This document shows positions 32,531 through 44,196 of a stretch of 64,000 bases of DNA, piece after piece. Numbering within the stretch: the first letter of the stretch is position 1; every line of letters begins with the position of its first letter. The notes under the pieces are model-generated. The model saw only the letters and a list, made by a program, of their open reading frames with translations, was not told the DNA's origin and did no database searches. The DNA comes from Lotus japonicus (Eukaryota > Streptophyta > Magnoliopsida > Fabales > Fabaceae): NCBI RefSeq assembly GCF_012489685.1, contig NC_080046.1, positions 29,131,881 to 29,195,880 on the forward strand. The letters are read 5' to 3'. The position numbers and the translations under genes were made by a program.

Positions 32531-33926
32531 TGATGACTCGAAGAGTTATCGTGAGTGTTTGCACTCATTTTATGATTATTGTACTTTGTCGCAGAATCGA
32601 CTTTTACCTTAGGGTAAGCTTTTAGAAACTTTAATTTACCTAGAACACGTGGCGACGTGTCGAGTGAGGTCGGAGACGTTGTTTGGCAAATCACATTGCA
32701 CTCATGCATACATAGGAGGTTAATACACGGCGTGATACCGGACCTCGGTGGATTGGAGGTTAATACACGGCGTGATACCGGACCTCGGTGGATTCCAAAA
32801 TGGTCATAAGACCCGGATTTCCGCGTAAGAGCGCTATTAGGCGACTCTTAGTAGCAGACCGAAATGGCAGGCCTTCGGGTTTTATGCTGATCTGACTACA
32901 TGATGATGTTGGAGTAAGAGGCATCACGGGCCGAAATGGCACCACCGTGGCTGGTGAAGGGCTGATCCGATGATGTCCATCCGTTCCGGATTGCATATTG
33001 GTTGACTGGGTTAACCTGCATATCATTTCATGCAACATGCATACTGACATAGTTGATGAGTGTGTTTGATACTTGTTAGTTCTACTTGATGCATGTTAAC
33101 TGTGATTTACAGTCGTTATATTCTTTGTGGAAATATGCAACCCTAGGATGTTATCCCTAGTTATAAGCCTAAGTGGCTATTATCTTATTTATATTTATTG
33201 GTGCTATTATTTACATAATTCTTTGGAGTTGACCCTCGCGTCTTCTGTGTGTGCTTTGGCGAACAAACGCCCTTTGTCAGATGTCTTTGGCGGGCTGATT
33301 CATGATGGTTCATCCTTCGGGAGGAACTAGGGTTGAGATGCGGGAACTGGAGCGTATCGCGGTAGCGAGCGGAGGACGGATGGTGTACATAGACTAGGTC
33401 GTTCTGGATTCAGATTCGGGCGACGATCATGCTAGCATGTAGGTTTTAGTGCTGGTGTGAGCTCCTCGAGATGGGATTAGTGTAGGAGTAGAGTCTTAGC
33501 TCTGAACATTATTTGTTTCATTCGGGACAGGGTAGTTTCCCACCTATAGCTTTTTGTGTGGTTTCTTTACGGGAATCACAGAGAGTTGGTTGGACTCAGG
33601 AGGTCTTGTTTCAGGCCGATGGGCCAGCTTATTCTCAGTTTTGAGGGATAGTGTTGCGGACACTTACCTTTAGATTTGGTTTGTACATTTTGCCTTCGGG
33701 CGCTACACTTTTCTTTCCGTCACTGGAGGTTACTCGTGACGAGGTTGTTACTTACAGCGGGGGCTGTTTATATTTTGTATATTAGTTCTATTGCTTTTCG
33801 CTTTTGGGTTTTATTTAATTCAGTCTTGTCTTAGTTATTATCGAAAAAAAAAATATTTCACGTTTTTCCGCATTAAGTTTATTTTGGTTACTAAAGTGAC
33901 GCCACCGAAATCGGGGTGTTACATTG

Positions 33927-33938
33927 TGGTATCAGAGC
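33927..33938 (+). promoter_or_regulatory. Primer binding site of array unit 1
   Basis: TGGTATCAGAGC three bases after LTR A: initiator tRNA-Met complement, as used by chromovirus-type Ty3/gypsy elements. Confidence 0.9.
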
Positions 33939-34136
33939 ACGGTCGAGTCTTTCGGGAGTTGTTGGGGAATAGGTCTTCTGTGCTAGGTTGTGTGACTCTG
34001 CAAAGAGTGAAAATTGATTGTCTGCAAGCGATTTTTCGCTTAAAAATTGATTGAAGTTATTGCTTAATCATATTGTATAGTTATACTAGATGCTATCTTA
34101 CGATGAGTACTAACTGTTTGTTTAACTTAACAGAAC

Positions 34137-35375
34137 ATGGTGAATACTAATCAGCTAGCTGAGATGATGGCCACTATGGCCCAAGCGGTAACAGCGCAGG
34201 CCCAAGCGGTAACAGCACAGGCAAATGATAATGCGATGAGGCGTGCTGCTGAGGAGGCACGTGATCAGCATCAGCGCCAGAGGGAAGTAACTCTGGACCA
34301 AAACAAAGGCCTCAATGACTTCAGGAGGCAAAACCCACCAAAGTTCTCTGGTGGTACTGACCCAGACAAAGTGGATCTCTGGATTCAGGAGATCGAGAAG
34401 ATATTTGGCGTGCTGCAGACTGTTGAGGGTGCCAAAGTGGGCATGGCGACTTATCTACTGCTCGGTGATGCTGAGTACTGGTGGAAGGGCGCCAGGGGGA
34501 TTATGGAGGATAACCATGAGGAGATCAACTGGAACTCCTTCCGAACTGCATTCTTGGAGAAATACTTTCCAACAAGTGCTCGGGATGAGCGGGAGTCACA
34601 GTTTCTGACACTCCGTCAGGGAAGTATGTCAGTACCGGAATTTGCTTCAAAGCTGGAATCTTTGGCGAAGCATTTTCAATTCTTTCATGATCATGTGAAT
34701 GAGCGCTACATGTGCAAGCGCTTTGTAAATGGACTGAGGCCTGATATTGAGGACTCAGTGAGGCCGCTGGGAATCATGCGATTCCAGTCGTTGGTTGAGA
34801 AGGCCACGGAAGTGGAACTGATGAAGAACCGGAGAATGAACCGGACTGGAACTGGAGGGCCGATGAGGTCGGGCTCTCAAAATTTTCAGGGCAGAGAGAA
34901 ATTACAGAGCAGGGGGCCATATCAGCGTCCTGCTGGAAGAGGATTTACTTCAGGATCTTACATACCCATGACGGGTACTTGTGGAGGTTCCGGAGATCAG
35001 ACTTTGAAGAAGGAGATGACCTGTTTCAGATGTGGGGAGCCGGGGCATTATGCTAATGCTTGTCCCGACAAGAGGCCCAAGTGCTTTAATTGTAACAAAA
35101 TGGGGCATAATGCTGGTCAGTGCAGAGCACCCAAGACGGAGTCAACCGTGAACACTGCTCGTGGAAAGCGTCCTGCTGCTAAAGCAAGAGTTTACACCAT
35201 GGACGGTGAGAGAGCTGAGGGGTTTGTCAGAGGAGAGCGCAAGAACGATGGTAACCTTCTAACCATTCCTTCTCATTTCAGTATAATATATTTCATCACT
35301 CTCGTAGCGTGTGCAAACACACCTAACTTATTTATACTGTCTAAGCTTCGACCTTATAGTTATTACGCCTATTAA
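34137..35375 (+). CDS. Gag of array unit 1 (412 aa), no pol
   Basis: The ATG lies 213 bp after the LTR (MVNTNQLAEMMATMAQAVTA). It holds an N-terminal helix with a 7-residue tandem repeat (AQAVTAQ twice) and a retrotransposon gag domain at about residues 70-235 (FSGGTDPDKVDLWIQEIEKI, EYWWKGARG, FLEKYFPTSARDERESQF, FVNGLRPDIEDSV). An Arg/Gly-rich basic linker follows, then two CCHC knuckles, CFRCGEPGHYANAC (about 296-309) and CFNCNKMGHNAGQC (about 318-331). After MDGERAEGFVRGERKNDGNL, where autonomous relatives run into the protease, the sequence diverges into a short hydrophobic tail and stops. It would form particles and bind RNA, but needs protease, RT and integrase from another element. Confidence 0.88.
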   Translation: MVNTNQLAEMMATMAQAVTAQAQAVTAQANDNAMRRAAEEARDQHQRQREVTLDQNKGLNDFRRQNPPKFSGGTDPDKVDLWIQEIEKIFGVLQTVEGAKVGMATYLLLGDAEYWWKGARGIMEDNHEEINWNSFRTAFLEKYFPTSARDERESQFLTLRQGSMSVPEFASKLESLAKHFQFFHDHVNERYMCKRFVNGLRPDIEDSVRPLGIMRFQSLVEKATEVELMKNRRMNRTGTGGPMRSGSQNFQGREKLQSRGPYQRPAGRGFTSGSYIPMTGTCGGSGDQTLKKEMTCFRCGEPGHYANACPDKRPKCFNCNKMGHNAGQCRAPKTESTVNTARGKRPAAKARVYTMDGERAEGFVRGERKNDGNLLTIPSHFSIIYFITLVACANTPNLFILSKLRPYSYYAY

Positions 35376-36474
35376 TACCTTATTTGACCGTAGCTAGTAT
35401 TTTAGCTATAAAAGTTATACGAGGTTTAGAATGACACGCTAAGCTTAGAAAGTAGTCTTCTACCGATGCGTTTAAAAGGAAGCTAGAAGCTGAAGAATGA
35501 ATCTCATAGAGATTTCTTATGGATAGTATACGTATGATGTCGAGGGCGTGTAGTTCCGTAGCGGAATCGTTGAGGATGTGATGTCAGGATATTTGTGACT
35601 ATTGGATGATAGGAACTCATTGACTGTTCCAGTGGGCTCTTTCTAAATTTCACCTTCGATGTATTAGGCTTGATCAACTTAATATTGAGGGGGTGATATT
35701 CGGAATCACAGCTGGATAGGGACTTTGATAGAAGGATGTGTAAGATGAATTTGAATTGATCGAGGATTAGTCGGATTTGGGAGGAAAGTTCGTGTTAAGT
35801 AATTGATTTTCTTTGGGAAGGAGTTGTCGTTGTAAGAGATGAATGTTCTCTTAGGAAATGTTGGAGAGCTACAGAGCATTAGAGGTCCAAACTTGGTGAA
35901 GGTTCAGGTTTTAAGTCTATGAATTGTTGTCTTAAGTTTCTAGGACTCGAGGTTGGTTAGAATTTGATAGAGAGATTAAGAAGTTGATTGACGAGATGGT
36001 GATCAAGTTACAAAAAAGGGAAGGTTAGTATTAAGATGAACACTTGAGGTTGTCACATTTGGACAAGTTGCTTAAAGTCTAAGAGTGAATGAAACTTGTT
36101 ATGGATTTTGGTGATACGAGCTAGAGATTATCGAGTGAATTTTGCTAAGTGGAATGAGAATCTTAGGGTAAAGATTGACTTCAGAAGCTGGAGATCATAT
36201 TCGAGTAAGAGTTTTAGTGGTGTTATCATTGATGATTGTAGTTAAATCTCGGCAAGTTGAAAGATGATATGTCTGTTGAGACGCCGTTGGTCAACATTGG
36301 GACTAGAAGAGTGAAACAATCGAAGGGAAAGCAGAGTGCTTTAGTAAGAGTTATTTGGAACAAAGACACAGACGATGCCATATGGGAGTTAGAGGAAAAG
36401 ATCAAGAACAATAGTCAGAGCTTTTACTGAACCCTAAGTTTCGAGGACGAAACTTTCTTTTTGGAGGGTAGTAA
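35376..36474 (+). other. Untranslated interior of array unit 1
   Basis: About 1.1 kb with no long frame. The last 60 bp (GTTTCGAGGACGAAACTTTC and a GGAGGG tract) resemble the extreme 3' end of gypsy pol and the polypurine tract, so pol has been deleted with both ends left. The rest shows no recognisable PR, RT or IN. Confidence 0.7.
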
Positions 36475-36716
36475 TGTAAGACCCAAGTTTTTAAGCTTAG
36501 AATAAGTGGAAGAGATTTCCATTTACGATTAGGCTTGATGTATTGTGAAAGGAAACCTGAACAAGAGTTTACCAAATGAAATAAATTTATGAAGGAGAAA
36601 GTTCAGGAAAAGTCAAAGGATCGTATCGAAGTCGATAAAAGTTATAGCACGATCGTTATACGCTTAGACCTAGGTCAGAAACCCTAGTATATAGCAAATT
36701 TTCACTTTTAGGCACG

Positions 36717-36950
36717 ATGGCAGTTAATTCCAAAAATCTTCAGAGAAATGTTAGAACTTCTCTTTTTCCATATATCACAATCGTTTCGAGGCGAAACTCT
36801 AGGATCTACGAACGTCCGATTCCAATCATCGGAAGTTTGCCGAAACCGAATCCCTGGTATTTCAAAACCCTAGAATCACCCGACTATGGGGACTTTATCT
36901 ATTCAGAGCTTCAAATGAATATTCTACACGCGTACACCCATTTCTCTTGA
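36717..36950 (+). CDS. 77-codon LTR-internal ORF (LTR B copy)
   Basis: Same start context (GGCACGATGGCAG) and length as the other copies. It is the reference version with SRRNSRIYERPIPIIGSL in the middle. No ribosome-context or splice argument favours it beyond conservation. Confidence 0.28.
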   Translation: MAVNSKNLQRNVRTSLFPYITIVSRRNSRIYERPIPIIGSLPKPNPWYFKTLESPDYGDFIYSELQMNILHAYTHFS

Positions 36951-38806
36951 TGATTTCAATCTTTCTTCCGAAGGAAGTTTTCTATTCCGACATTCGATGC
37001 AAAAAGCAACTTATCGGGTAAAATAGTTTTACACCGACTTTGCACCGACTTTGCATTAGTTGCCAAAAATACAAGGAGACATCTTCTTAGCTTAGGAATT
37101 CCTTTGCCAAAACCTATCTTAGAATTCATGGAGAATGATGCCGGAAAAATCTGATTCGCGAAACTTTCATTTTCCCGCGAATTACCATTTTCTATATATA
37201 GCAAGAAAGGTGAGAAAAATTACAAGAACTCCTCCATTTTCTCTCCAAGGCCGCGAGCTCCATAGAAGGAAGAGGAAGAAGAGTTTTTCTTCAAACCTTG
37301 CTTGATCGTCGATCAATCAGTTGCTGCTTCAAGGCTTCGAGGTATAGTCGCTAATCCTTACCTCTGATCGCTTTTTCCATAGCTTTTCTGTAGAGTTTTC
37401 TGAGTGGATAGTTTATGGGTTTTTGCAAAACTATCCTGAATCTTTCATTTCTGATTCTAAACCTCTTCTATATGTGCCCAAGATCACTTCTGCCGGATTA
37501 GATTTTCCGTTATGTCGCCGAAATTCCGCCGGAATCAATTCTAGCCTAAAATACCCATTTATGTAGTTTTTGAGTAAAGTTCCAACCTTTAGGCTGTAAA
37601 CTATCGCCTTAGCTTAGTGCTAGTAGGATTAGTTGTCATAAACGTCGTTGGTGACGTCCCTGCAAAATTTTATTTTTGGGATTTCAGTTTTGAAAATCCT
37701 AAGTTAAAAATCATGACCAAAATACCCCTGCGACAGTTTTTGATCCGATAATTTTTCCGAGTTCAGAATACCCTTAGTTACGGCTTATGAAAGCATAGGA
37801 ACCAAGTTTGATCGAAGAAAAATCGAGCCCCTTAATTGTGAAAAGTGGCCGAGCCTATTAGAGGGGGGAGGAGGAAATTTCCTTTTCCGAAAACTTGTCT
37901 TTCGCGCTAGATTATCGTACCTTAGAGTATAGATTACTTCGTGTAACCTTAGTAAGTATCGATAGCTTAGTTCTCGATAGATTCTGATAGTATTTCTGTG
38001 ACTTTGCTTTAAAGGAACTTTTGAGGAATTTCCTGAGGAGCAACGCTTTGCTTGTGAACAAGTGTTAGAAGATAATCCTGGAGAATCTGCAGGTGAGGGC
38101 TTCTCACTGAATCTCTAGTTAATGCTTAGGGTCGATGTTTCGACATTGTTTACTGTTTATGCACTGGAATTGTGTGTGATTGGAAAATGTTTTCTGAGGC
38201 TTCGGCTGACAATGTAGATGATTCATCTACTGAATGTTTTTGAGATTGTCTTACATGCTATGTGCTATGTGGGTAATCTAGGATGTGTGGTGCATGCTTT
38301 ATATGCTAAGTGCTAAGTGTTTATGATGCGATTTATTGATATATGACATGTTGTTGATTGTGATGATTTAAATATGCTCTGTACTGGAATCTGAGATTCT
38401 GAATGGTGAGAATAGCGGGCAGGTCATGCCGATTTTATTTTGAGAGTTTTGAGAAAGTTTGATAGGACGAACGAGGTTCGGGCCTTAATTCTGTTTAGTG
38501 GATCGAGACATCCTCTGGAAGCGACTTGGGATTGGGAGATCCTGCAAATGTATAAGACTTGCGATAAGACAAAATGGAATCTATTTTATAAAGAAAATTC
38601 ATAAGACCTTAAATAACCTCAAAATCTTTAAGTAATGATAACAACCTCGAAGGAAGGCATTGGAAGTCAAATCATGGTTTTGGAAAAGCGAGGAGTGTCG
38701 TCGGATCCAAGTGTTGAGGAGTTTGGTAAGTTCTGAGTATGTTGGTACTTCTTCGCTCGTTGAGCAATTTGTTAGCCATCCAAGGGATGAGCCGAGAAGC
38801 TTCACT

Positions 38807-39055
38807 GAGGCGTGAGACCTTGTGAATGCGGGATACTCCACTGAGGCGTGAGACCTTGTGGAAAGCATGGAACTCCACTGAGGCGTGAGACCTTGTGAGA
38901 GCATGAAACTTCACTGAAGCGTGAGACTTCGTGCAAGTGTGTAAATTCACTGAGGCGTGAGACCTTGTGAAAGCATAAAACTTCACTGAAGCGTGAGACT
39001 TTGTGAATGTGTGAGACTCCACTGAAGCGTGAGACTTCGTGTGAGCATTGATGAC
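38807..39055 (+). repeat. 36-bp tandem repeats in LTR B
   Basis: Seven units plus a decayed last unit. The first unit, following GATGAGCCGAGAAGCTTCACTG, is absent from LTR A but present in the solo LTR at 14303, so A has the derived deletion. Confidence 0.9.
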
Positions 39056-40172
39056 TCGAAGAGTTATCGTGAGTGTTTGCACTCATTTTATGATTATTGT
39101 ACTTTGTCGCAGAATCGACTTTTACCTTAGGGTAAGCTTTTAGAAACTTTAATTTACCTAGAACACGTGGCGACGTGTCGAGTGAGGTCGGAGACGTTGT
39201 TTGGCAAATCACATTGCACTCATGCATACATAGGAGGTTAATACACGGCGTGATACCGGACCTCGGTGGATTGGAGGTTAATACACGGCGTGATACCGGA
39301 CCTCGGTGGATTCCAAAATGGTCATAAGACCCGGATTTCCGCGTAAGAGCGCTATTAGGCGACTCTTAGTAGCAGACCGAAATGGCAGGCCTTCGGGTTT
39401 TATGCTGATCTGACTACATGATGATGTTGGAGTAAGAGGCATCACGGGCCGAAATGGCACCACCGTGGCTGGTGAAGGGCTGATCCGATGATGTCCATCC
39501 GTTCCGGATTGCATATTGGTTGACTGGGTTAACCTGCATATCATTTCATGCAACATGCATACTGACATAGTTGATGAGTGTGTTTGATACTTGTTAGTTC
39601 TACTTGATGCATGTTAACTGTGATTTACAGTCGTTATATTCTTTGTGGAAATATGCAACCCTAGGATGTTATCCCTAGTTATAAGCCTAAGTGGCTATTA
39701 TCTTATTTATATTTATTGGTGCTATTATTTACATAATTCTTTGGAGTTGACCCTCGCGTCTTCTGTGTGTGCTTTGGCGAACAAACGCCCTTTGTCAGAT
39801 GTCTTTGGCGGGCTGATTCATGATGGTTCATCCTTCGGGAGGAACTAGGGTTGAGATGCGGGAACTGGAGCGTATCGCGGTAGCGAGCGGAGGACGGATG
39901 GTGTACATAGACTAGGTCGTTCTGGATTCAGATTCGGGCGACGATCATGCTAGCATGTAGGTTTTAGTGCTGGTGTGAGCTCCTCGAGATGGGATTAGTG
40001 TAGGAGTAGAGTCTTAGCTCTGAACATTATTTGTTTCATTCGGGACAGGGTAGTTTCCCACCTATAGCTTTTTGTGTGGTTTCTTTACGGGAATCACAGA
40101 GAGTTGGTTGGACTCAGGAGGTCTTGTTTCATTCCGATGGGCCAGCTTATTCTCAGTTTTGAGGGATAGTGT

Positions 40173-41391
40173 TGAAGGTATGAAAAACGGTAGAAAGGGG
40201 GGGTTTGAATAACGTTTTCAGAACAAAACTTCCACCTTAAAGATTTTGACAAATCTTTCGAGAACTTAAGTGCTAAAGATAAGAGATAGAAAAGCACACA
40301 AGAATTTTATCCTGGTTCACTTGATAAATCACTCAAGCTACTCCAGTCCACCCGTTAAGGTGATTTCTTCCTTCTTAGAATGAAGGCAATCCACTAATCA
40401 GGTAAGAGTTACAACTGCACTTGAAACCTACAAGTGACTAACAATTACACTGACTTAGCTCACACTAAGATTCACTCTCTTAGTCTTCTCTAGGATCCGA
40501 TCAACCTTGATCTCCTAAAGGAACTAAACAAACTGTTTATCAAAGAATTGTTTACAAGAGATTTGCTTCTAAAAAGCTAAGAGTAAACACAATGAATTTC
40601 AGATGAAAGAAAGCTTAGAATATTTTGAATATGTCTTGCGCGAATGTGTTGCTTCTTCTTAGTTTCTTAGCCGCTTCTTTCAATCTTCAGCCTCTATATA
40701 TACTCCAAGGATTAGGGTTGAGCGTTGCATGGGAAATGCTACCGTTGGAGGGCAGTTCTGGAAAATCCAGCTTCTGCTGTGGCTGAGAACGTTAGGTAGG
40801 TCGTCAGGAAGGTACACTTGCTTTTGTACTTGGATAGCGACTTGACCTTTTAACCTAGGAGACTTCTGATCAGGGGAATACTTCATATTGGAACTTGTGA
40901 AGCCGGTTGATCAGAGTCAGAGGGAAAGCACAGATCCTCTGACCATTGTATCTTCTGATTCTGAACTCAGAGGGAAGAACATGGCCTTCAGAGTTTCTTG
41001 CTTCTGGACTTCAGAGTTTCCACTATTCAGCTTCTGGATCTTCAGAGTCTTCTACACCATCAGAACATCTGAACCTTCAGTGTTTCTTGGTTATCAGAAC
41101 TTCTGGATCTTCAGAGCTTCTAGCGACTGAGTCCACATCAGAGTTTGTATAGCTTTAGAACTTCTGAAGCTTTTCCACTGTTCATACTGAACATGGTGAA
41201 TGCGAAAGCGTTGCTTGGGTTACCCTTTATACACAGTGCTTCTGATTTGTGTGAGATTGAGTTGAGGTCAGAGCCTGTAAATAGCACACTCAGAAAAACA
41301 CGTTAGAGTACCACAATTGTTCATATCAAAAGGTTAACTTGTAATCATCAAAACATAGAGTTGTACTACTAGATCAAAACTTGATCTTACA
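40173..41391 (-). mobile_element. Copia solo LTR nested in LTR B (TSD AGTGT)
   Basis: 1219 bp from TGAAGGTATG to TGATCTTACA, reverse complement of the Sirevirus-type LTR, flanked by AGTGT at 40168-40172 and 41392-41396. LTR A has the uninterrupted site (GATAGTGTTGCGG). It shows that this copia family was active, and recombined to a solo LTR, after or near the time the array formed. Confidence 0.96.
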
Positions 41392-41669
41392 AGTGTTGCG
41401 GACACTTACCTTTAGATTTGGTTTGTACATTTTGCCTTCGGGCGCTACACTTTTCTTTCCGTCACTGGAGGTTACTCGTGACGAGGTTGTTACTTACAGC
41501 GGGGGCTGTTTATATTTTGTATATTAGTTCTATTGCTTTTCGCTTTTGGGTTTTATTTAATTCAGTCTTGTCTTAGTTATTATCGAAAAAAAAAAATATT
41601 TCACGTTTTTCCGCATTAAGTTTATTTTGGTTACTAAAGTGACGCCACCGAAATCGGGGTGTTACATTG

Positions 41670-41681
41670 TGGTATCAGAGC
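41670..41681 (+). promoter_or_regulatory. Primer binding site of array unit 2
   Basis: TGGTATCAGAGC three bases after LTR B, identical to unit 1. Confidence 0.9.
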
Positions 41682-41879
41682 ACGGTCGAGTCTTTCGGGA
41701 GTTGTTGGGGAATAGGTCTTCTGTGCTAGGTTGTGTGACTCTGCAAAGAGTGAAAATTGATTGTCTGCAAGCGATTTTTCGCTTAAAAATTGATTGAAGT
41801 TATTGCTTAATCATATTGTATAGTTATACTAGATGCTATCTTACGATGAGTACTAACTGTTTGTTTAACTTAACAGAAC

Positions 41880-43097
41880 ATGGTGAATACTAATCAGCTA
41901 GCTGAGATGATGGCCACTATGGCCCAAGCGGTAACAGCACAGGCAAATGATAATGCGATGAGGCGTGCTGCTGAGGAGGCACGTGATCAGCATCAGCGCC
42001 AGAGGGAAGTAACTCTGGACCAAAACAAAGGCCTCAATGACTTCAGGAGGCAAAACCCACCAAAGTTCTCTGGTGGTACTGACCCAGACAAAGCGGATCT
42101 CTGGATTCAGGAGATCGAGAAGATATTTGGCGTGCTGCAGACTGTTGAGGGTGCCAAAGTGGGCATGGCGACTTATCTACTGCTCGGTGATGCTGAGTAC
42201 TGGTGGAAGGGCGCCAGGGGGATTATGGAGGATAACCATGAGGAGATCAACTGGAACTCCTTCCGAACTGCATTCTTGGAGAAATACTTTCCAACAAGTG
42301 CTCGGGATGAGCGGGAGTCACAGTTTCTGACACTCCGTCAGGGAAGTATGTCAGTACCGGAATTTGCTTCAAAGCTGGAATCTTTGGCGAAGCATTTTCA
42401 ATTCTTTCATGATCATGTGAATGAGCGCTACATGTGCAAGCGCTTTGTAAATGGACTGAGGCCTGATATTGAGGACTCAGTGAGGCCGCTGGGAATCATG
42501 CGATTCCAGTCGTTGGTTGAGAAGGCCACGGAAGTGGAACTGATGAAGAACCGGAGAATGAACCGGACTGGAACTGGAGGGCCGATGAGGTCGGGCTCTC
42601 AAAATTTTCAGGGCAGAGAGAAATTACAGAGCAGGGGGCCATATCAGCGTCCTGCTGGAAGAGGATTTACTTTAGGATCTTACATACCCATGACGGGTAC
42701 TGCTGGAGGTTCCGGAGATCAGACTTTGAAGAAGGAGATGACCTGTTTCAGATGTGGGGAGCCGGGGCATTATGCTAATGCTTGTCCCGACAAGAGGCCC
42801 AAGTGCTTTAATTGTAACAAAATGGGGCATAATGCTGGTCAGTGCAGAGCACCCAAGACGGAGTCAACCGTGAACACTGCTCGTGGAAAGCGTCCTGCTG
42901 CTAAAGCAAGAGTTTACACCATGGACGGTGAGAGAGCTGAGGGGTTTGTCAGAGGAGAGCGCAAGAACGATGGTAACCTTCTAACCATTCCTTCTCATTT
43001 CAGTATAATATATTTCATCACTCTCGTAGCGTGTGCAAACACACCTAACTTATTTATACTGTCTAAGCTTCGACCTTATAGTTATTACGCCTATTAA
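41880..43097 (+). CDS. Gag of array unit 2 (405 aa), no pol
   Basis: Same domain order as unit 1: N-terminal helix, gag domain, basic linker and two CCHC knuckles, then the same non-protease tail. It has one AQAVTAQ unit instead of two (21 bp shorter). Three residues change (KAD for KVD, TLG for TSG, GTA for GTC); these come from four nucleotide changes, and I noticed no silent change between the two gag copies. The frame is fully open. Expression would depend on LTR B, which still has its TATA box at 37193-37200. Confidence 0.88.
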   Translation: MVNTNQLAEMMATMAQAVTAQANDNAMRRAAEEARDQHQRQREVTLDQNKGLNDFRRQNPPKFSGGTDPDKADLWIQEIEKIFGVLQTVEGAKVGMATYLLLGDAEYWWKGARGIMEDNHEEINWNSFRTAFLEKYFPTSARDERESQFLTLRQGSMSVPEFASKLESLAKHFQFFHDHVNERYMCKRFVNGLRPDIEDSVRPLGIMRFQSLVEKATEVELMKNRRMNRTGTGGPMRSGSQNFQGREKLQSRGPYQRPAGRGFTLGSYIPMTGTAGGSGDQTLKKEMTCFRCGEPGHYANACPDKRPKCFNCNKMGHNAGQCRAPKTESTVNTARGKRPAAKARVYTMDGERAEGFVRGERKNDGNLLTIPSHFSIIYFITLVACANTPNLFILSKLRPYSYYAY

Positions 43098-44196
43098 TAC
43101 CTTATTTGACCGTAGCTAGTATTTTAGCTATAAAAGTTATACGAGGTTTAGAATGACACGCTAAGCTTAGAAAGTAGTCTTCTACCGATGCGTTTAAAAG
43201 GAAGCTAGAAGCTGAAGAATGAATCTCATAGAGATTTCTTATGGATAGTATACGTATGATGTCGAGGGCGTGTAGTTCCGTAGCGGAATCGTTGAGGATG
43301 TGATGTCAGGATATTTGTGACTATTGGATGATAGGAACTCATTGACTGTTCCAGTGGGCTCTTTCTAAATTTCACCTTCGATGTATTAGGCTTGATCAAC
43401 TTAATATTGAGGGGGTGATATTCGGAATCACAGCTGGATAGGGACTTTGATAGAAGGATGTGTAAGATGAATTTGAATTGATCGAGGATTAGTCGGATTT
43501 GGGAGGAAAGTTCGTGTTAAGTAATTGATTTTCTTTGGGAAGGAGTTGTCGTTGTAAGAGATGAATGTTCTCTTAGGAAATGTTGGAGAGCTACAGAGCA
43601 TTAGAGGTCCAAACTTGGTGAAGGTTCAGGTTTTAAGTCTATGAATTGTTGTCTTAAGTTTCTAGGACTCGAGGTTGGTTAGAATTTGATAGAGAGATTA
43701 AGAAGTTGATTGACGAGATGGTGATCAAGTTACAAAAAAGGGAAGGTTAGTATTAAGATGAACACTTGAGGTTGTCACATTTGGACAAGTTGCTTAAAGT
43801 CTAAGAGTGAATGAAACTTGTTATGGATTTTGGTGATACGAGCTAGAGATTATCGAGTGAATTTTGCTAAGTGGAATGAGAATCTTAGGGTAAAGATTGA
43901 CTTCAGAAGCTGGAGATCATATTCGAGTAAGAGTTTTAGTGGTGTTATCATTGATGATTGTAGTTAAATCTCGGCAAGTTGAAAGATGATATGTCTGTTG
44001 AGACGCCGTTGGTCAACATTGGGACTAGAAGAGTGAAACAATCGAAGGGAAAGCAGAGTGCTTTAGTAAGAGTTATTTGGAACAAAGACACAGACGATGC
44101 CATATGGGAGTTAGAGGAAAAGATCAAGAACAATAGTCAGAGCTTTTACTGAACCCTAAGTTTCGAGGACGAAACTTTCTTTTTGGAGGGTAGTAA
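43098..44196 (+). other. Untranslated interior of array unit 2
   Basis: It appears identical in layout and length to 35376-36474, ending in the GGAGGGTAGTAA tract. Nothing coding recognised. Confidence 0.7.

Larger units (their letters stand above)
30003..33923 (+). repeat. Gypsy array LTR A (3921 bp)
   Basis: From TGTAAGACCCAAG to GGGGTGTTACA. TATATATA occurs at 30721-30728. It contains the 77-codon ORF and 36-bp tandem repeats. Relative to LTR B it lacks ~45 bp of the repeat block between short GGAT matches near 32310. By eye only about ten substitutions separate A and B over 3.9 kb, so they are very young. Confidence 0.93.
36475..41666 (+). repeat. Gypsy array LTR B, shared middle LTR, with nested copia solo LTR
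   Basis: It starts right after the polypurine tract of unit 1 and ends just before the PBS of unit 2, so it serves as 3' LTR of one and 5' LTR of the other. Without the nested insertion (40173-41391 plus 5-bp duplication) it is ~3.97 kb. Compared with A it has a fuller 36-bp repeat block. Confidence 0.93.

Noticed and set aside
32127..32709. Long minus-strand frames with SHASVE/KVSRLS repeats (also 38599-39227 and plus-strand 15945-16320)
   Set aside because: They are products of a 36-bp tandem repeat whose length is a multiple of three; two frames are open at once and there is no domain.
32706..32790. Two adjacent ~54-bp copies (GGAGGTTAATACACGGCGTG) considered as a CRISPR-like repeat
   Set aside because: Only two abutting copies without spacers in a plant LTR: a simple tandem duplication, also present at 39233-39315.
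35232..35282. GGTAACC...TTCTCATTTCAG considered as an intron restoring gag-protease reading
   Set aside because: Joining these sites does not lead into a protease or pol sequence, and pol is absent downstream.
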